Both the position numbers and the translations under genes were made by a program. The notes beneath the pieces are model-generated. The model did not search any database, had not been told where the DNA came from, and saw only the letters and a list, made by a program, of their open reading frames with translations. Below, piece after piece: positions 10,311 to 18,795 of a DNA stretch of 64,000 bases. Position 1 is the first letter of the stretch. Every line of letters starts with the position of its first letter. The stretch comes from Prevotella sp. AGR2160. Lineage in GTDB: Bacteria; Bacteroidota; Bacteroidia; Bacteroidales; Bacteroidaceae. The DNA is taken from the NCBI RefSeq assembly GCF_000424185.1, contig NZ_AUJK01000002.1, forward strand, positions 62,001 through 126,000, given 5' to 3'.

Positions 10311-11787
10311 GTCGTTGGAGATAAATGCTGTGGTCTATACAGGCCGGCAGCTCATTTTTATAATGGGTGACCATGATCATGGTCTTGTTGTCACGCTGAC
10401 AGAAAGTCTCTATGACATCCTTGACGAGACGTCGCTGCGTGTTGTCGAGACCATGGAGGGGCTCATCGAGGATGAGGAGTTCAGGATCTTTGACAAAGGC
10501 ACGGGCCAGGAGGACGAGACGCTGTTCTCCACTGGAGATCTTCAGGAAGGTACGGTCGGCAAGGTCCCCGATGCCGAAGATGTCCATCCAGAAACGGCAC
10601 TTCTCATAGTCCCCCTCTTTCGGCTTGACATAGAGACCGACAGAGTCCATCAGTCCACTGGCCACGATACGCACGCAGGGCATGTCACGCTGATAGGCGC
10701 GGTGCATTTCGGGAGACACATAACCAATATGTTTCTTGATGTCCCAGATACTCTCGCCACTGCCACGGGGATTGCCGAAGAGGGCGATGTCACAGGCATA
10801 GCTCTGCGGGTTATCAGCACAGACGAGACTCAACAGTGTCGACTTGCCGGCACCGTTCTGTCCGGAGAGGGCCCAGTGCTCACCATTCTTCACAACCCAG
10901 TTAAGATCCTTGAGAATCGTCCGCTTACCATAGCGGATACAGACGTCATGCATATTGACAACCTCGTCACTATGAAACTCCTTGGCCTTATGGGGAAGGT
11001 TGAGGATGGCCTGACGTTTCTCCTCCGAGAGGACATGGGCCGGTATTTCGGGTCTGCTCTTCAGATATTCTTCCTTGGTGACCTTCGGCAGTACTTTCAT
11101 ATCCCTGACTTCTACTACATGAGTGATGAAATCAGGGATATCATCGACCTTCGAGAGGACGAGGATAATCTGCAGATGGCGCTCACGGGAGAGGGTACCC
11201 AGCAGCTCCTTCAACTGATCACGTGTCTCTGCGTCGAGGCCGATGAACGGGTTATCCATGATCAGGATCCGCGGGTCAGCAAAGAGGGTAGAGGCGAGTT
11301 TGAATTTCCGAAGCTCACCACTCGAAAGCAGGATGATATATTTGTCGAGGAGATGTTCCATATGGAAGAGCTCGTAGATATGCTGCTGGAGCTCACGGCG
11401 CTCAGGGGTGTCGGCACCGGCCAGTTGGTAGGCCTCCTCGAGTTTGCTGCCGACAGTCGGCGTGTTCTCGTCAATCTCCATCTGGTTCCACCGCTGCTGG
11501 AGATAATAAGTTTTGTCATTGTCTCCACCATAGGAATCACGGAAGGTGATATAGCGGATATTGTCACTCACAAGAGGTTTCGCACTCGGTGAGAAGTCGT
11601 ATTCAGGATCGTGCATGAGCAGGGGATGCCGGCCGACAATCATATCAACAAGCATCGACTTACCACCGCCGTTAGGACCGACGATAGCCAACTGCTCTCC
11701 ATCGAGGGCTTCAAAATTTACGGGCTCTGCCATACGCCATTCGGGCATGCGGGCTACACCATGGGTAATCTGAATCGTTTTCTGCAT
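10303..11787 (-). CDS. Tandem ABC ATPase, ModF/PhrA-like
   Basis: I chose the start MQKTIQITHG at 11787, because AAGAGAG lies just upstream; an ATG 27 bases further upstream is possible. The 494-residue protein has two nucleotide-binding domains and no membrane part. The first has Walker A VGPNGGGKS near residue 42, an LSSGELRK signature and an unusual Walker B region LIMDNPF (Asn in place of the usual Glu). The second has SGQNGAGKS, SSGEQRL and LILDEP. This resembles the E. coli ModF (PhrA) group, whose function is poorly known. The Asn in the first Walker B suggests that site may hydrolyse ATP slowly or not at all. It is co-directional with ruvC, 74 bases downstream of it. Confidence 0.83.
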   Translation of the reverse strand: MQKTIQITHGVARMPEWRMAEPVNFEALDGEQLAIVGPNGGGKSMLVDMIVGRHPLLMHDPEYDFSPSAKPLVSDNIRYITFRDSYGGDNDKTYYLQQRWNQMEIDENTPTVGSKLEEAYQLAGADTPERRELQQHIYELFHMEHLLDKYIILLSSGELRKFKLASTLFADPRILIMDNPFIGLDAETRDQLKELLGTLSRERHLQIILVLSKVDDIPDFITHVVEVRDMKVLPKVTKEEYLKSRPEIPAHVLSEEKRQAILNLPHKAKEFHSDEVVNMHDVCIRYGKRTILKDLNWVVKNGEHWALSGQNGAGKSTLLSLVCADNPQSYACDIALFGNPRGSGESIWDIKKHIGYVSPEMHRAYQRDMPCVRIVASGLMDSVGLYVKPKEGDYEKCRFWMDIFGIGDLADRTFLKISSGEQRLVLLARAFVKDPELLILDEPLHGLDNTQRRLVKDVIETFCQRDNKTMIMVTHYKNELPACIDHSIYLQRHA

Positions 11788-11824
11788 ATTCTCTCTTATT
11801 TTTCGTTGCTTCAAATCTTTCCTT

Positions 11825-11858
11825 GCGTGGCCGGAATAGGACGGCCACCTAGAAGAGG
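11825..11858. repeat. A-family palindromic repeat
   Basis: GCGTGGCCGGAATAGGACGG followed by CCACCTAGAAGAGG. It lies between ruvC and the ABC ATPase gene and may terminate or stabilise the ruvC transcript. Confidence 0.75.
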
Positions 11859-11861
11859 AGA

Positions 11862-12428
11862 TTATTTTGATATTCTGTCTTTATTCTTTAATACAAAATC
11901 CTTCCACGAGCCATAATGGTGAGCATCGGTCTCAGGACGTCCCAACTGCAGGAAATGGCAGTAGGCGGCAGCGACGGCATCGGTGGCATCGAGGAATTTG
12001 GGCATATCAGCATCTGAGATATGAAGGAGTCGCTGGAGCATGGCGGCCACCTGTTCCTTCGAGGCTTGGCCTTGTCCCGTGATGGCCATCTTGATCTTCA
12101 GTGGCGCATACTCATGGATAGGGACACTATGATGGATGGCAGCGGCAATGGCGACGCCCTGTGCTCTGCCGAGCTTGAGCATCGACTGGATATTCTTCCC
12201 GAAGAAGGGAGCCTCGATGGCCATCTCGTCGGGGAGATAGGAGTCGATGATTCCCGTCACCCGTTCAAAGATCTTGCCCAGGCGGAGATAGGGATCACGC
12301 TCCTTCCGCATGTCGACGACGCCCATGACAACGAGAGAGGCCTTGTTGCCATTGACCTTGATGACGCCATAGCCCATGACATTTGTGCCCGGGTCAATAC
12401 CGAGGATGATTTTTTCACCTTTCGTCAT
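11862..12428 (-). CDS. ruvC: Crossover junction endodeoxyribonuclease RuvC
   Basis: RuvC resolves Holliday junctions as a dimer together with RuvAB. The 188-residue protein starts with the RNase H-like motif LGIDPGTNVMGYGV (first catalytic Asp). It continues with AIEAPFFGKN (catalytic Glu; most homologues have E-x-V-F) and ends with DATDAVAAAYCH carrying the last acidic pair. Length is normal for Bacteroidetes RuvC. The start is 9 bases after the stop of the MBL hydrolase gene, so they share a transcript. Confidence 0.95.
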   Translation of the reverse strand: MTKGEKIILGIDPGTNVMGYGVIKVNGNKASLVVMGVVDMRKERDPYLRLGKIFERVTGIIDSYLPDEMAIEAPFFGKNIQSMLKLGRAQGVAIAAAIHHSVPIHEYAPLKIKMAITGQGQASKEQVAAMLQRLLHISDADMPKFLDATDAVAAAYCHFLQLGRPETDAHHYGSWKDFVLKNKDRISK

Positions 12429-12437
12429 CGTTCTTTG

Positions 12438-13079
12438 TTAACGGTCGAGATAAGGATTCGTAGCAAGTTCATCACCGAGGAGAGTCTGAGGGCCATGACC
12501 CGGGAGGATCGTCGTCTCGTCAGGGAGCTGGGTAAGCTGCCGCAGACTCTGGATGATGAGGAACATACTTCCTTCCGGGAAATCCGTTCGTCCGATACTT
12601 CCTTTGAAGAGCGTGTCGCCCGAGAAGAGGACATGTTCCTCAGGACAATAGAAACAGACGGAGCCATGGCTGTGACCGGGGGTGGGGATGATTTGAAACT
12701 CATGGTCGCCGAAAGCAACCTTTTCGCCGGCCTTGAAGAAATGGTCTACCGGCGGGAAATCATTCGGGATATCCATCTGCCAGTTCTTGGCCTGCTCGTC
12801 AAGATGGAGCATGAGCGTCTCATCGCCGCCACTGACCTCGGGCTTTAGTTGGTAGCTGTCGTATATGAACTTGTTGCCCATGTTGTGATCGAGATGCCCA
12901 TGAGTGACGATGAGATATTTCGGCGTGAGCTGTTCCTTACGGATATAATCGCTGATGGCAGTCCGCTCTTCCGGATACTGTGCGCCACAGTCGATAATGA
13001 CACATTCCTTGGTGTCGTCATTGACAACATAACAGTTCTCACGGATATCATTGCAGACAAATCGTTGGATATTTAACAT
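12438..13079 (-). CDS. MBL-fold metallohydrolase (glyoxalase II-like)
   Basis: The 213-residue cytoplasmic protein carries the metallo-beta-lactamase zinc motif THGHLDH at about residue 59, then PTPGHSHGS, LFSGDTLF and LPGHGPQT, the remaining metal ligands. This set fits the glyoxalase II/YcbL group, which hydrolyses thioesters such as S-lactoylglutathione or related compounds; the true substrate is not known. It sits between rsmG (39 bases upstream) and ruvC (9 bases downstream) in one operon. Confidence 0.88.
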   Translation of the reverse strand: MLNIQRFVCNDIRENCYVVNDDTKECVIIDCGAQYPEERTAISDYIRKEQLTPKYLIVTHGHLDHNMGNKFIYDSYQLKPEVSGGDETLMLHLDEQAKNWQMDIPNDFPPVDHFFKAGEKVAFGDHEFQIIPTPGHSHGSVCFYCPEEHVLFSGDTLFKGSIGRTDFPEGSMFLIIQSLRQLTQLPDETTILPGHGPQTLLGDELATNPYLDR

Positions 13080-13118
13080 ATTCTGTTTCTTATTGATCAG
13101 GGTGATACAAACGATATA

Positions 13119-13742
13119 TTATAACGGGATATACACCAGTTTCTTCTCCTCGGCGAACCACGGTTCATCAAACCAGGTGCTGAGGTCGGTGACTTCGGCT
13201 ATCTTCTCTACTCCTCGGAGCTCTTCATGCAGATCACCGCCCTTAAGGCAGAGGAGGCCGTTGGGCAGGGCATGATGCTGTTCCCGGGAAATATTCTTAC
13301 GGATGATCTTCAGGAGTTTGTCCACAGGCATGACAGCCCGTGAGACGACGAAGTCATATTTTCCTTTCTCATCCTCTCCACGGAGATGCTCGGCCACCAC
13401 ATTCTGTAGTCCGATGGCCTTGCTGACCTCCTGACAGACCCGGATCTTCTTGCCCGTACCGTCAATGAGTTTGAACTGCGTCTCGGGAAAGAGAATAGCC
13501 AGAGGAATACCGGGGAAGCCGCCACCGGTACCGAAGTCGAGGACATGGGCACCGGGCCGGAAAGTCACGGCCTTGGCAATGGCCAGGGAATGGAGGACAT
13601 GATGCTCATAGAGGTTATCGATATCCTTACGGGAGATGACGTTGATTTTGGCGTTCCAATCCCGGTAAAGATCATCGAGAGCCGTCAACTGCCGCTGCTG
13701 GGTGGCAGTAAGATGGGGAAAATATTTTGTGATGATATCCAT
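13119..13742 (-). CDS. rsmG: 16S rRNA (guanine-527 N7)-methyltransferase
   Basis: RsmG methylates G527 in the 530 loop of 16S rRNA using S-adenosylmethionine. The 207-residue protein shows the SAM motif VLDFGTGGGFPGIPLA at about residue 65, FKLIDGTGKKI (motif II) and VVSRAVMPVDKLL (motif IV/V), as in other RsmG. Length is normal. A promoter element TATCTTTG (minus strand) at 13751-13758 places the transcription start only a few bases upstream of the ATG. It is the first gene of the operon with the MBL hydrolase and ruvC. Confidence 0.93.
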   Translation of the reverse strand: MDIITKYFPHLTATQQRQLTALDDLYRDWNAKINVISRKDIDNLYEHHVLHSLAIAKAVTFRPGAHVLDFGTGGGFPGIPLAILFPETQFKLIDGTGKKIRVCQEVSKAIGLQNVVAEHLRGEDEKGKYDFVVSRAVMPVDKLLKIIRKNISREQHHALPNGLLCLKGGDLHEELRGVEKIAEVTDLSTWFDEPWFAEEKKLVYIPL

Positions 13743-13750
13743 ATAGGTTA

Positions 13751-13758
13751 CAAAGATA
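13751..13758 (-). promoter_or_regulatory. Bacteroidetes -7 promoter element of rsmG
   Basis: TATCTTTG on the minus strand ends 8 bases before the rsmG ATG. With the usual spacing, transcription would begin about 2-5 bases upstream of the start codon, a nearly leaderless mRNA. The -33 element is not clear. Confidence 0.55.
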
Positions 13759-13811
13759 CGAAGAATATTTCAAAGGACACCATCTTTAGGGAGAAAATTA
13801 ATGATATCTCT

Positions 13812-14276
13812 TTAATGATGTCTCTTGAAAAACTGTTTGAAGACCTTACGGTGGAATTCATCCTCAGCACGGATAATCTGGAAGACTTTCCTGGCGGGGA
13901 GGATCTTCAGGAATGCACGGTGGTATTTCTGTTGCAGCTGTTTCTGCTTGATATCAAGGTCATCAAACTGTGAGATAGCTTCACGGCAGGCACGGTCACT
14001 GGTTACATCAATCCAATGGAAACGGCGGCGCTGGTCAAAGAGGGCACGCTCCTGACGCTTCCACTGACGGTAGACAGGAAAGAAACGGGCGGCCTCGACA
14101 GGAGAGAGTCCGGCTGTGGTCGTGATATACTGTTCCATCTCTTTCTGGAATTTCTCAGGATTAAATCCTTTGCCGGGGCCACCCATAGGCGGTTGCGCCA
14201 CAGCCATCAGGGGACTAAAAAGGATCAAGAGCAATCCTAAGAAGAAGTGCTCACGTATGGTCTTGAATATTTTCAT
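13812..14276 (-). CDS. Secreted Spy/CpxP-like helical protein
   Basis: This 154-residue protein begins with a signal peptide (residues 1-28, cleavage after AVAQ) and then PPMGGPGKG. The mature part is long, charged and helical, with LSPVEAARFFPVYRQW, the segment common in Bacteroidetes 'periplasmic heavy metal sensor'-type proteins. It is the third gene after an ECF sigma factor and an anti-sigma-like membrane protein. That arrangement is common in Bacteroidetes and suggests a role in envelope stress sensing; this is inference. Confidence 0.72.
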   Translation of the reverse strand: MKIFKTIREHFFLGLLLILFSPLMAVAQPPMGGPGKGFNPEKFQKEMEQYITTTAGLSPVEAARFFPVYRQWKRQERALFDQRRRFHWIDVTSDRACREAISQFDDLDIKQKQLQQKYHRAFLKILPARKVFQIIRAEDEFHRKVFKQFFKRHH

Positions 14277-14283
14277 TTTTTGC

Positions 14284-14685
14284 TTAGTTCTGTTCTACAC
14301 AGTAGTTATAGATGTCGTCATTATCCATCGCGGTATAGTTGGCCAATTGATCAAAATAGGCATCATTGCTGCTACTCTGGCTGACGGCAACAACGGGTAT
14401 TGCGGTCTTCTGTGTTGCCTTTCGGCTTTGGCTGAACCAAATCGTGGACGTGAGGACAGCGATGCCGGCGACGGAAGCTGCTGCTATCCATCGTCTGAAA
14501 ATGGTCTTGCGGGCAACGACATGCAAAGTCACCGGTTGCGGTTCCGCGTCTGAGGCGAACTCCTTCTCCACGGCAGCCACCTTCGTAAGGATCTGATCAG
14601 TCAGACCATCGAAATAGCCTTCCGGAACGCGAAAAGGATTTCCCTTTCCACAGCGTTCAAAGATATATTTTTCTTCCGTATCCAT
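14284..14685 (-). CDS. Anti-sigma-like membrane protein
   Basis: The 133-residue protein has a short cytoplasmic N terminus containing NPFRVPEGYFDGLTDQIL, a segment often seen at the start of Bacteroidetes ECF partner proteins. One membrane segment follows at about 64-84 (IAAASVAGIAVLTSTIW) and then a periplasmic tail. It lies 44 bases downstream of the sigma factor gene and 7 bases before the Spy-like gene. No classical zinc anti-sigma motif (HxxxCxxC) is seen, so the anti-sigma role is inferred from position and topology. Confidence 0.65.
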   Translation of the reverse strand: MDTEEKYIFERCGKGNPFRVPEGYFDGLTDQILTKVAAVEKEFASDAEPQPVTLHVVARKTIFRRWIAAASVAGIAVLTSTIWFSQSRKATQKTAIPVVAVSQSSSNDAYFDQLANYTAMDNDDIYNYCVEQN

Positions 14686-14729
14686 AACATTTTTCTTTTA
14701 TTCTTTTGACGCTATTGATGATCAAAGGT

Positions 14730-15227
14730 TTAATCATGAGTTTTCAAATATTCCGTAATTTTTTTCACGGCGAGATGATAGCTGGCTTTCAAGGCTCCTT
14801 CACTGGTCTTGAGGACCTCACTCATCTGGGCATATTTCATTTCATCATAGTAGCGTAGGGTAAAGACCGTACGCTGTACGTCCGGCAGTGTGGCCAGGGC
14901 CTCCTGTAAAAGGGTCAGCGTGTGGTCTCCATCAAAATAAGGATCAGAAGAGAGCTGATTGGAGATGCCCTCATCACTCTCAGAACAGAAGTTTTGCTCC
15001 CTCTTCTTTTTTCTCAGAAAATCCAGTGCTTCGTTGATAGCGATACGTGTGAGCCAGGTCTTAATATTTGATTTCCCTTGGAACTCATCACGATGTGTCC
15101 AACATTTAATGAGGGTATTTTGCAGTACGTCATTGGCGTCGTCATGATCAAATACGATACGACGAATCTGCCAATATAGCTGTTCGCCATACTGGTTAAC
15201 CAATTGCTCAAAGTCCTTACGCTCCAA
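14730..15227 (-). CDS. ECF-type RNA polymerase sigma factor
   Basis: The 165-residue protein has only sigma regions 2 and 4. Region 2 includes DANDVLQNTLIKCW and IKTWLTRIAINEALDFLRK. Region 4 includes LPDVQRTVFTLRYYDEMKYA and a helix-turn-helix SEGALKASYHLAVKKI. These are standard for ECF sigma factors, which direct RNA polymerase to stress or envelope genes. The gene heads a three-gene group with a membrane protein and a Spy-like secreted protein. No obvious own-type promoter could be read upstream. Confidence 0.92.
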   Translation of the reverse strand: MERKDFEQLVNQYGEQLYWQIRRIVFDHDDANDVLQNTLIKCWTHRDEFQGKSNIKTWLTRIAINEALDFLRKKKREQNFCSESDEGISNQLSSDPYFDGDHTLTLLQEALATLPDVQRTVFTLRYYDEMKYAQMSEVLKTSEGALKASYHLAVKKITEYLKTHD

Positions 15228-15255
15228 TGAAATACAGTAACCTGACCAAACGGAA

Positions 15256-15561
15256 TTATCCCAGAGCGATCTTACGGACGGTACGGCCCACTTTTACGAT
15301 ATAGCATCCCTTGCGGAGGTTGAGCTCATAACGGCGGTCATTGCCATCAACACGCAAGGAATAGACGCAAACACCGGCAACATTATAGATTTGCAGCATC
15401 TGTCCGTTGCCCCCGGCAATCCGAAGACTATTGCCGATGACCTGGATGGTGACGGTCTGATCCAACTGTTCCGCAATCTCTACAGCTTCCTCAGCGTGAG
15501 AAATGGAAGGAACGGCAAGAAGGACAAGACCGAGAAATAGCAAAGTATATAATTTCTTCAT
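15256..15561 (-). CDS. Small secreted protein made almost only of a type IX-like C-terminal domain
   Basis: Residues 1-23 are a signal peptide (MKKLYTLLFLGLVLLAVPSISHA). The remaining 78 residues read like the C-terminal sorting domain of type IX-secreted proteins: NGQMLQIYNVAGVCVYSLRV, then LRKGCYIVKVG and a basic end. There is no room for a cargo domain, so the 101-residue product is either a stand-alone domain or the survivor of a larger gene. A promoter with both elements precedes it (15591-15621). Confidence 0.7.
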   Translation of the reverse strand: MKKLYTLLFLGLVLLAVPSISHAEEAVEIAEQLDQTVTIQVIGNSLRIAGGNGQMLQIYNVAGVCVYSLRVDGNDRRYELNLRKGCYIVKVGRTVRKIALG

Positions 15562-15590
15562 AAACGTTTTATTTTTATTGGAATCCGCTG

Positions 15591-15621
15591 CAAATATACA
15601 AAAACCCTATGAAATGACAAA
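15591..15621 (-). promoter_or_regulatory. Complete Bacteroidetes promoter (-33 and -7)
   Basis: On the minus strand, TTTG (15618-15621) and TATATTTG (15591-15598) are separated by 19 bases, the expected spacing. It would drive the small type IX-tail gene, whose ATG is about 30 bases downstream. Confidence 0.7.
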
Positions 15622-15647
15622 ATTTTTCATGGCTTTTCACAGAAACT

Positions 15648-15706
15648 TGATTTATCATGTTCCACCTATTATGATGTAGGGACATGATTCATCATGTTCC
15701 GCCTAG
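15648..15706. repeat. B-family palindromic repeats, two copies
   Basis: GATTTATCATGTTCCACC and, at 15676-15703, GTAGGGACATGATTCATC continuing ATGTTCCGCC. They lie between the type IX-tail gene and the rpmA terminator. Confidence 0.75.
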
Positions 15707-15715
15707 AACGAAAGA

Positions 15716-15739
15716 AGCCTGCTCGTGATGGAGCAGGCT
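15716..15739 (-). terminator. Hairpin downstream of rpmA
   Basis: AGCCTGCTC, a six-base loop and GAGCAGGCT form a perfect 9-bp stem about 40 bases after the rpmA stop. On the minus strand it is followed by a weak T-rich stretch (TTCTTTCG). Confidence 0.65.
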
Positions 15740-15777
15740 CTATGTTTGTTTGGAATAAGTTTGTTTTTTATTGTACG

Positions 15778-16068
15778 TTAGGCCTGAGGCTTCTTCGTCT
15801 TCTCAGCGTAAGCCTCCGGAGTGAGCACACTGACCGTACTCTTATCGTACTTACCCTTGTGGAAATAAACCACACCATCGGTAAGCGCGTAAAGCGTATC
15901 ATCTTTACCCTGTGCTACATTCTGGCCGGGATAGTGCTTGTTACCACGCTGACGGACGATAATGTTGCCGGCAGTGATGGTCTGGCCACCCCAGATCTTG
16001 ACGCCTAATCTCTTGGAAGCGGACTCACGACCGTTCTTAGAACTACCTACACCTTTCTTATGTGCCAT
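15778..16068 (-). CDS. rpmA: 50S ribosomal protein L27
   Basis: L27 lies near the peptidyl-transferase centre of the large ribosomal subunit. The 96-residue protein begins [16 protein letters not shown], the conserved L27 N terminus without the extra peptide that Firmicutes cleave off. It continues [24 protein letters not shown]. The C-terminal 15 residues are a lineage-specific tail. The gene is 17 bases downstream of rplU, the normal order. Confidence 0.97.
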   Translation of the reverse strand: MAHKKGVGSSKNGRESASKRLGVKIWGGQTITAGNIIVRQRGNKHYPGQNVAQGKDDTLYALTDGVVYFHKGKYDKSTVSVLTPEAYAEKTKKPQA

Positions 16069-16085
16069 AATTTGTTCCTCCGATT

Positions 16086-16403
16086 TTAAGCGATTACTTG
16101 TTTAACTTCTACCTGTGTGAACTGAGCACGATGACCATTCTTCTTGCGATAGTCCTTGCGGCGCTTCATCTTGAAGACGATCACCTTGTCACCCTTAACG
16201 AGGGGGTTCACAACTTCTACTACTACTTTTGCACCATCAACCGTGGGTGCACCGACAGTGACTGCTCCTTCATTGTCTACGAGCAGAACCTTGTCGAACT
16301 CAACAGTCTTACCAGCTTCAGCATCCTTGATGTGATGAACGAAGAGCTTCTTGCCCTGTTCTGCCTTGAACTGCTGACCGTTAATTTCTACAATTGCGTA
16401 CAT
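16086..16403 (-). CDS. rplU: 50S ribosomal protein L21
   Basis: L21 binds 23S rRNA with L20. The 105-residue protein begins [20 protein letters not shown] and ends with the basic segment [19 protein letters not shown], both hallmarks of L21. It is followed by rpmA. The 80-base leader upstream contains GC-rich complementary stretches and could fold, which may allow feedback control as known for several r-protein operons; this is inference. Confidence 0.97.
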   Translation of the reverse strand: MYAIVEINGQQFKAEQGKKLFVHHIKDAEAGKTVEFDKVLLVDNEGAVTVGAPTVDGAKVVVEVVNPLVKGDKVIVFKMKRRKDYRKKNGHRAQFTQVEVKQVIA

Positions 16404-16487
16404 TAACTGATATTTAAACGGGTTTCTCCGCCAGGCGACCGGTCCTTGACCAGTACTTCCTCGAGCCCGAACGGACTAAATCGGCTG

Positions 16488-16495
16488 CAAAATTA
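16488..16495 (-). promoter_or_regulatory. -7 promoter element of rplU-rpmA
   Basis: TAATTTTG on the minus strand, about 85 bases upstream of the rplU ATG, leaves a leader of about 80 bases that holds the complementary GC-rich segments near 16420-16470. Confidence 0.6.
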
Positions 16496-16561
16496 CAAAA
16501 TATTTCCGTCACAGAGGAAGGTCCTCATGAAGGAAATAGAATATTTATGGATAATTAACAG

Positions 16562-17164
16562 TTAAAACTCTATGTTGCCCTCTGGGATGCAGGCATCGGG
16601 AGTGATGTCGCGGATTTTACGGGCGGGAACTCCGGCGACGACGGTATGGGCAGGAATATCATGGAGAACAACGGCTCCTGCCCCGATGACAACACCGTCA
16701 CCGATCGTTACGTCACCGCAGATCGTGGCATTGGCACCGATCCATACGTCATCACCGATTACAATGGGACGGGAAACTTCAATGCCGGCGGCCCGTTGCG
16801 CGGCATCAAGGGGGTGGGAGGCACAGCTGATGGTCACCTGTGGCGCGATGAAGCAATGTGTTCCGATCATGACGGGACTCGTGTCGAGAATGGTCACGCC
16901 GAAGTTCAGGAAAGCAGTACCCCGGAAATGGGTATTGAAACCATAGTCGAAGGCGATTCCCGGTTGGATGACGACCCCTTCATGATAGGTCCCGAGGATC
17001 TGTCGCAACAGTTGTTCTTGTCGCTTGGTATCCGATGGTTTTGTGCGGTTGTATTCCCACACGAGGTCGCGCCCCTTCTGAATACGCTCAAAAGGAATTT
17101 TCGTGACGTCACCGATGTAACCGTCCATACCGGTGACAAGTTGCATGATTTCTGATGGGGTCAT
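16562..17164 (-). CDS. Maltose O-acetyltransferase-type sugar acetyltransferase
   Basis: Enzymes of this group transfer acetyl from acetyl-CoA to sugars such as maltose, glucose or galactosides. The 200-residue protein has the N-terminal Mac domain (GRDLVWEYNRTKPSD) and a left-handed beta-helix of hexapeptide repeats. The active-site segment CASHPLDAAQR contains the catalytic His. The end, VVLHDIPAHTVVAGVPARKI, is typical of the family. The exact sugar cannot be told. The gene stands alone between rplU and pepD. Confidence 0.88.
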   Translation of the reverse strand: MTPSEIMQLVTGMDGYIGDVTKIPFERIQKGRDLVWEYNRTKPSDTKRQEQLLRQILGTYHEGVVIQPGIAFDYGFNTHFRGTAFLNFGVTILDTSPVMIGTHCFIAPQVTISCASHPLDAAQRAAGIEVSRPIVIGDDVWIGANATICGDVTIGDGVVIGAGAVVLHDIPAHTVVAGVPARKIRDITPDACIPEGNIEF

Positions 17165-17193
17165 CTTGCTTTGATTTTATCTGTCTGAATAGG

Positions 17194-17224
17194 GTAGGTG
17201 GCCGCCATGTTGCGGCCACGCACC
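17194..17224. repeat. A-family palindromic repeat
   Basis: GTAGGTGGCCGCCATGTTGC followed by GGCCACGCACC, between pepD and the acetyltransferase gene. Confidence 0.8.
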
Positions 17225-17231
17225 CATGTTT

Positions 17232-17262
17232 GGCGGATCATGATCAATCATGTCCTTACAGG
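17232..17262. repeat. B-family palindromic repeat
   Basis: GGCGGATCATGATCAATCAT followed by GTCCTTACAGG. It is directly beside an A-family copy and ends just before the pepD stop. Confidence 0.75.
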
Positions 17263-17265
17263 CTT

Positions 17266-18720
17266 TTATTTGCTCAGTTTCTTCAGAATCAGCAGCAGGT
17301 GATCCCAGACCATCTGTACGGTAGGAATGAGGAGTTTCTCATCCGGGGTATGGACATGACGGAGGGTAGGACCGAAGCTGACCATGTCAATGTCAGGATA
17401 TTTCTCGGAGAAGAGACCGCACTCCAGACCGGCATGGATACCGAGCACCTTCGGCTCCTTGTGGAAGAGATCCTTGTAAGCCTCCACGGCTGTCTGCACG
17501 ATGGGGCTGTTGGCATCGGTCTTCCAGGAAGGATAGCCATCACCCTGCTTCACCTCGGCACCGGCAAGCTGGAAGGCTGCCTTGATGCTGTTGGCCTCAT
17601 TGAGGAGGTTACTCTTGACATTGGAACGCTGTGAGGAGACGATGACGATCTGATCGTCCTCGGTCTTGATGCTGGCGATATTGCTGGAGGTCTCAACGAG
17701 CCAGGAGAGTTCCTCCTCCTGACACATGGCGAAGACACCGTTGTCTACGGCCTGAACGGCACGGATGAGATTCGTGGAGACAGCCTCGGGAACGACGGGC
17801 TGACGGTCAGCACTCTTGAGACTCCACTGCATCGTCGTATCGGTGACATGAAACTCGTCCTCTACCTGTGCGGCAAACTGGTTCCAGTCGGCTTTCACCT
17901 CTTCTTTCTTGTCGGCACTGACAGCGAAGACGATCTTGCCGTCACGAGGAATGGCATTGTGCATCTTACCACTGTTCCAGCTGACGAGACGGATACCATA
18001 TTTCTCATTCTCGTTATAGAGGAAACGACCGAGGACCTTGATGGCGTTAGCGCGCTTCTTGTTGATGTCATCACCACTATGGCCACCCTTGAGACCCTTG
18101 ACGCTGCCCTCGAAGAAGAAGTAATCCTTCGGGGCCTCCTCACGGGAGAAATGGAATGTTGCCTCCGTGCCCATACCACCGGCACAGGAGATGAAGATCT
18201 GTCCCTCTTCCTCTGAGTCGAGGTTGATGAGATATTTACCCGTCATGAATCCCGGTTTCATGCCTTCGGCACCAGAGAGCTGTGTCTCCTCGTCACGTGT
18301 GAAGACACACTCCAGAGGACCATGTTCAATATCGTCACTCTCGAGGATAGCCAGTTCGATGGCATCACCGATACCGTCGTCGGCGCCGAGCGTCGTACCC
18401 TTCGCCGTGAGCCACTCACCATCAATATACGTCTGGATGGCATCCTTGGAGAAGTCGAAGTCGACATCCACGAGTTTATCACAGACCATATCCATATGGC
18501 TCTGCAGGATGATGGTAGGATAGTTCTCGTAGCCTTTCGTGGCCGGTTTACGGATGAGCACGTTACCCGTCTCATCGACATGGGTCTCGAGACCATGCTC
18601 TTTACCGAAGTTGCTCAGATACTCGATCATCTTCTCCTCGTGCTTGGAAGGACGGGGAATGGCATTGATTTTGGCAAACTGCTCAAAAACGCGTGCCGGT
18701 TTCAAATCACTTTTGTTCAT
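17266..18720 (-). CDS. pepD: Aminoacyl-histidine dipeptidase (M20C)
   Basis: PepD hydrolyses dipeptides such as carnosine-type Xaa-His in the cytoplasm with two zinc ions. The 484-residue protein shows the M20 motifs LQSHMDMVCDK (zinc His and catalytic Asp), LGADDGIG (bridging Asp), TRDEETQLSGA (catalytic and zinc Glu), INLDSEEEG, and VSFGPTLRHVHTPDEKL (last zinc His). Length and order match bacterial PepD. Its promoter (18796-18803) overlaps the region of a divergent promoter for the small gene at 18810. Confidence 0.93.
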   Translation of the reverse strand: MNKSDLKPARVFEQFAKINAIPRPSKHEEKMIEYLSNFGKEHGLETHVDETGNVLIRKPATKGYENYPTIILQSHMDMVCDKLVDVDFDFSKDAIQTYIDGEWLTAKGTTLGADDGIGDAIELAILESDDIEHGPLECVFTRDEETQLSGAEGMKPGFMTGKYLINLDSEEEGQIFISCAGGMGTEATFHFSREEAPKDYFFFEGSVKGLKGGHSGDDINKKRANAIKVLGRFLYNENEKYGIRLVSWNSGKMHNAIPRDGKIVFAVSADKKEEVKADWNQFAAQVEDEFHVTDTTMQWSLKSADRQPVVPEAVSTNLIRAVQAVDNGVFAMCQEEELSWLVETSSNIASIKTEDDQIVIVSSQRSNVKSNLLNEANSIKAAFQLAGAEVKQGDGYPSWKTDANSPIVQTAVEAYKDLFHKEPKVLGIHAGLECGLFSEKYPDIDMVSFGPTLRHVHTPDEKLLIPTVQMVWDHLLLILKKLSK

Positions 18721-18761
18721 TTAATTATGTTATTTTATTTGGTGTTTTAACCGAAATATAT

Positions 18762-18769
18762 TACCTTTG
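18762..18769 (+). promoter_or_regulatory. -7 element for the 18810-20330 genes
   Basis: TACCTTTG, with TTTG at 18738-18741 about 20 bases upstream as a -33 element. The first ATG is 40 bases downstream. Confidence 0.65.
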
Positions 18770-18795
18770 CGCTTGAATTTCAATTCAACGCATTG

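Noticed and set aside
10309-11592. Plus-strand open frame of 427 codons
   Set aside because: Antisense to the double ABC ATPase gene with clear Walker motifs.
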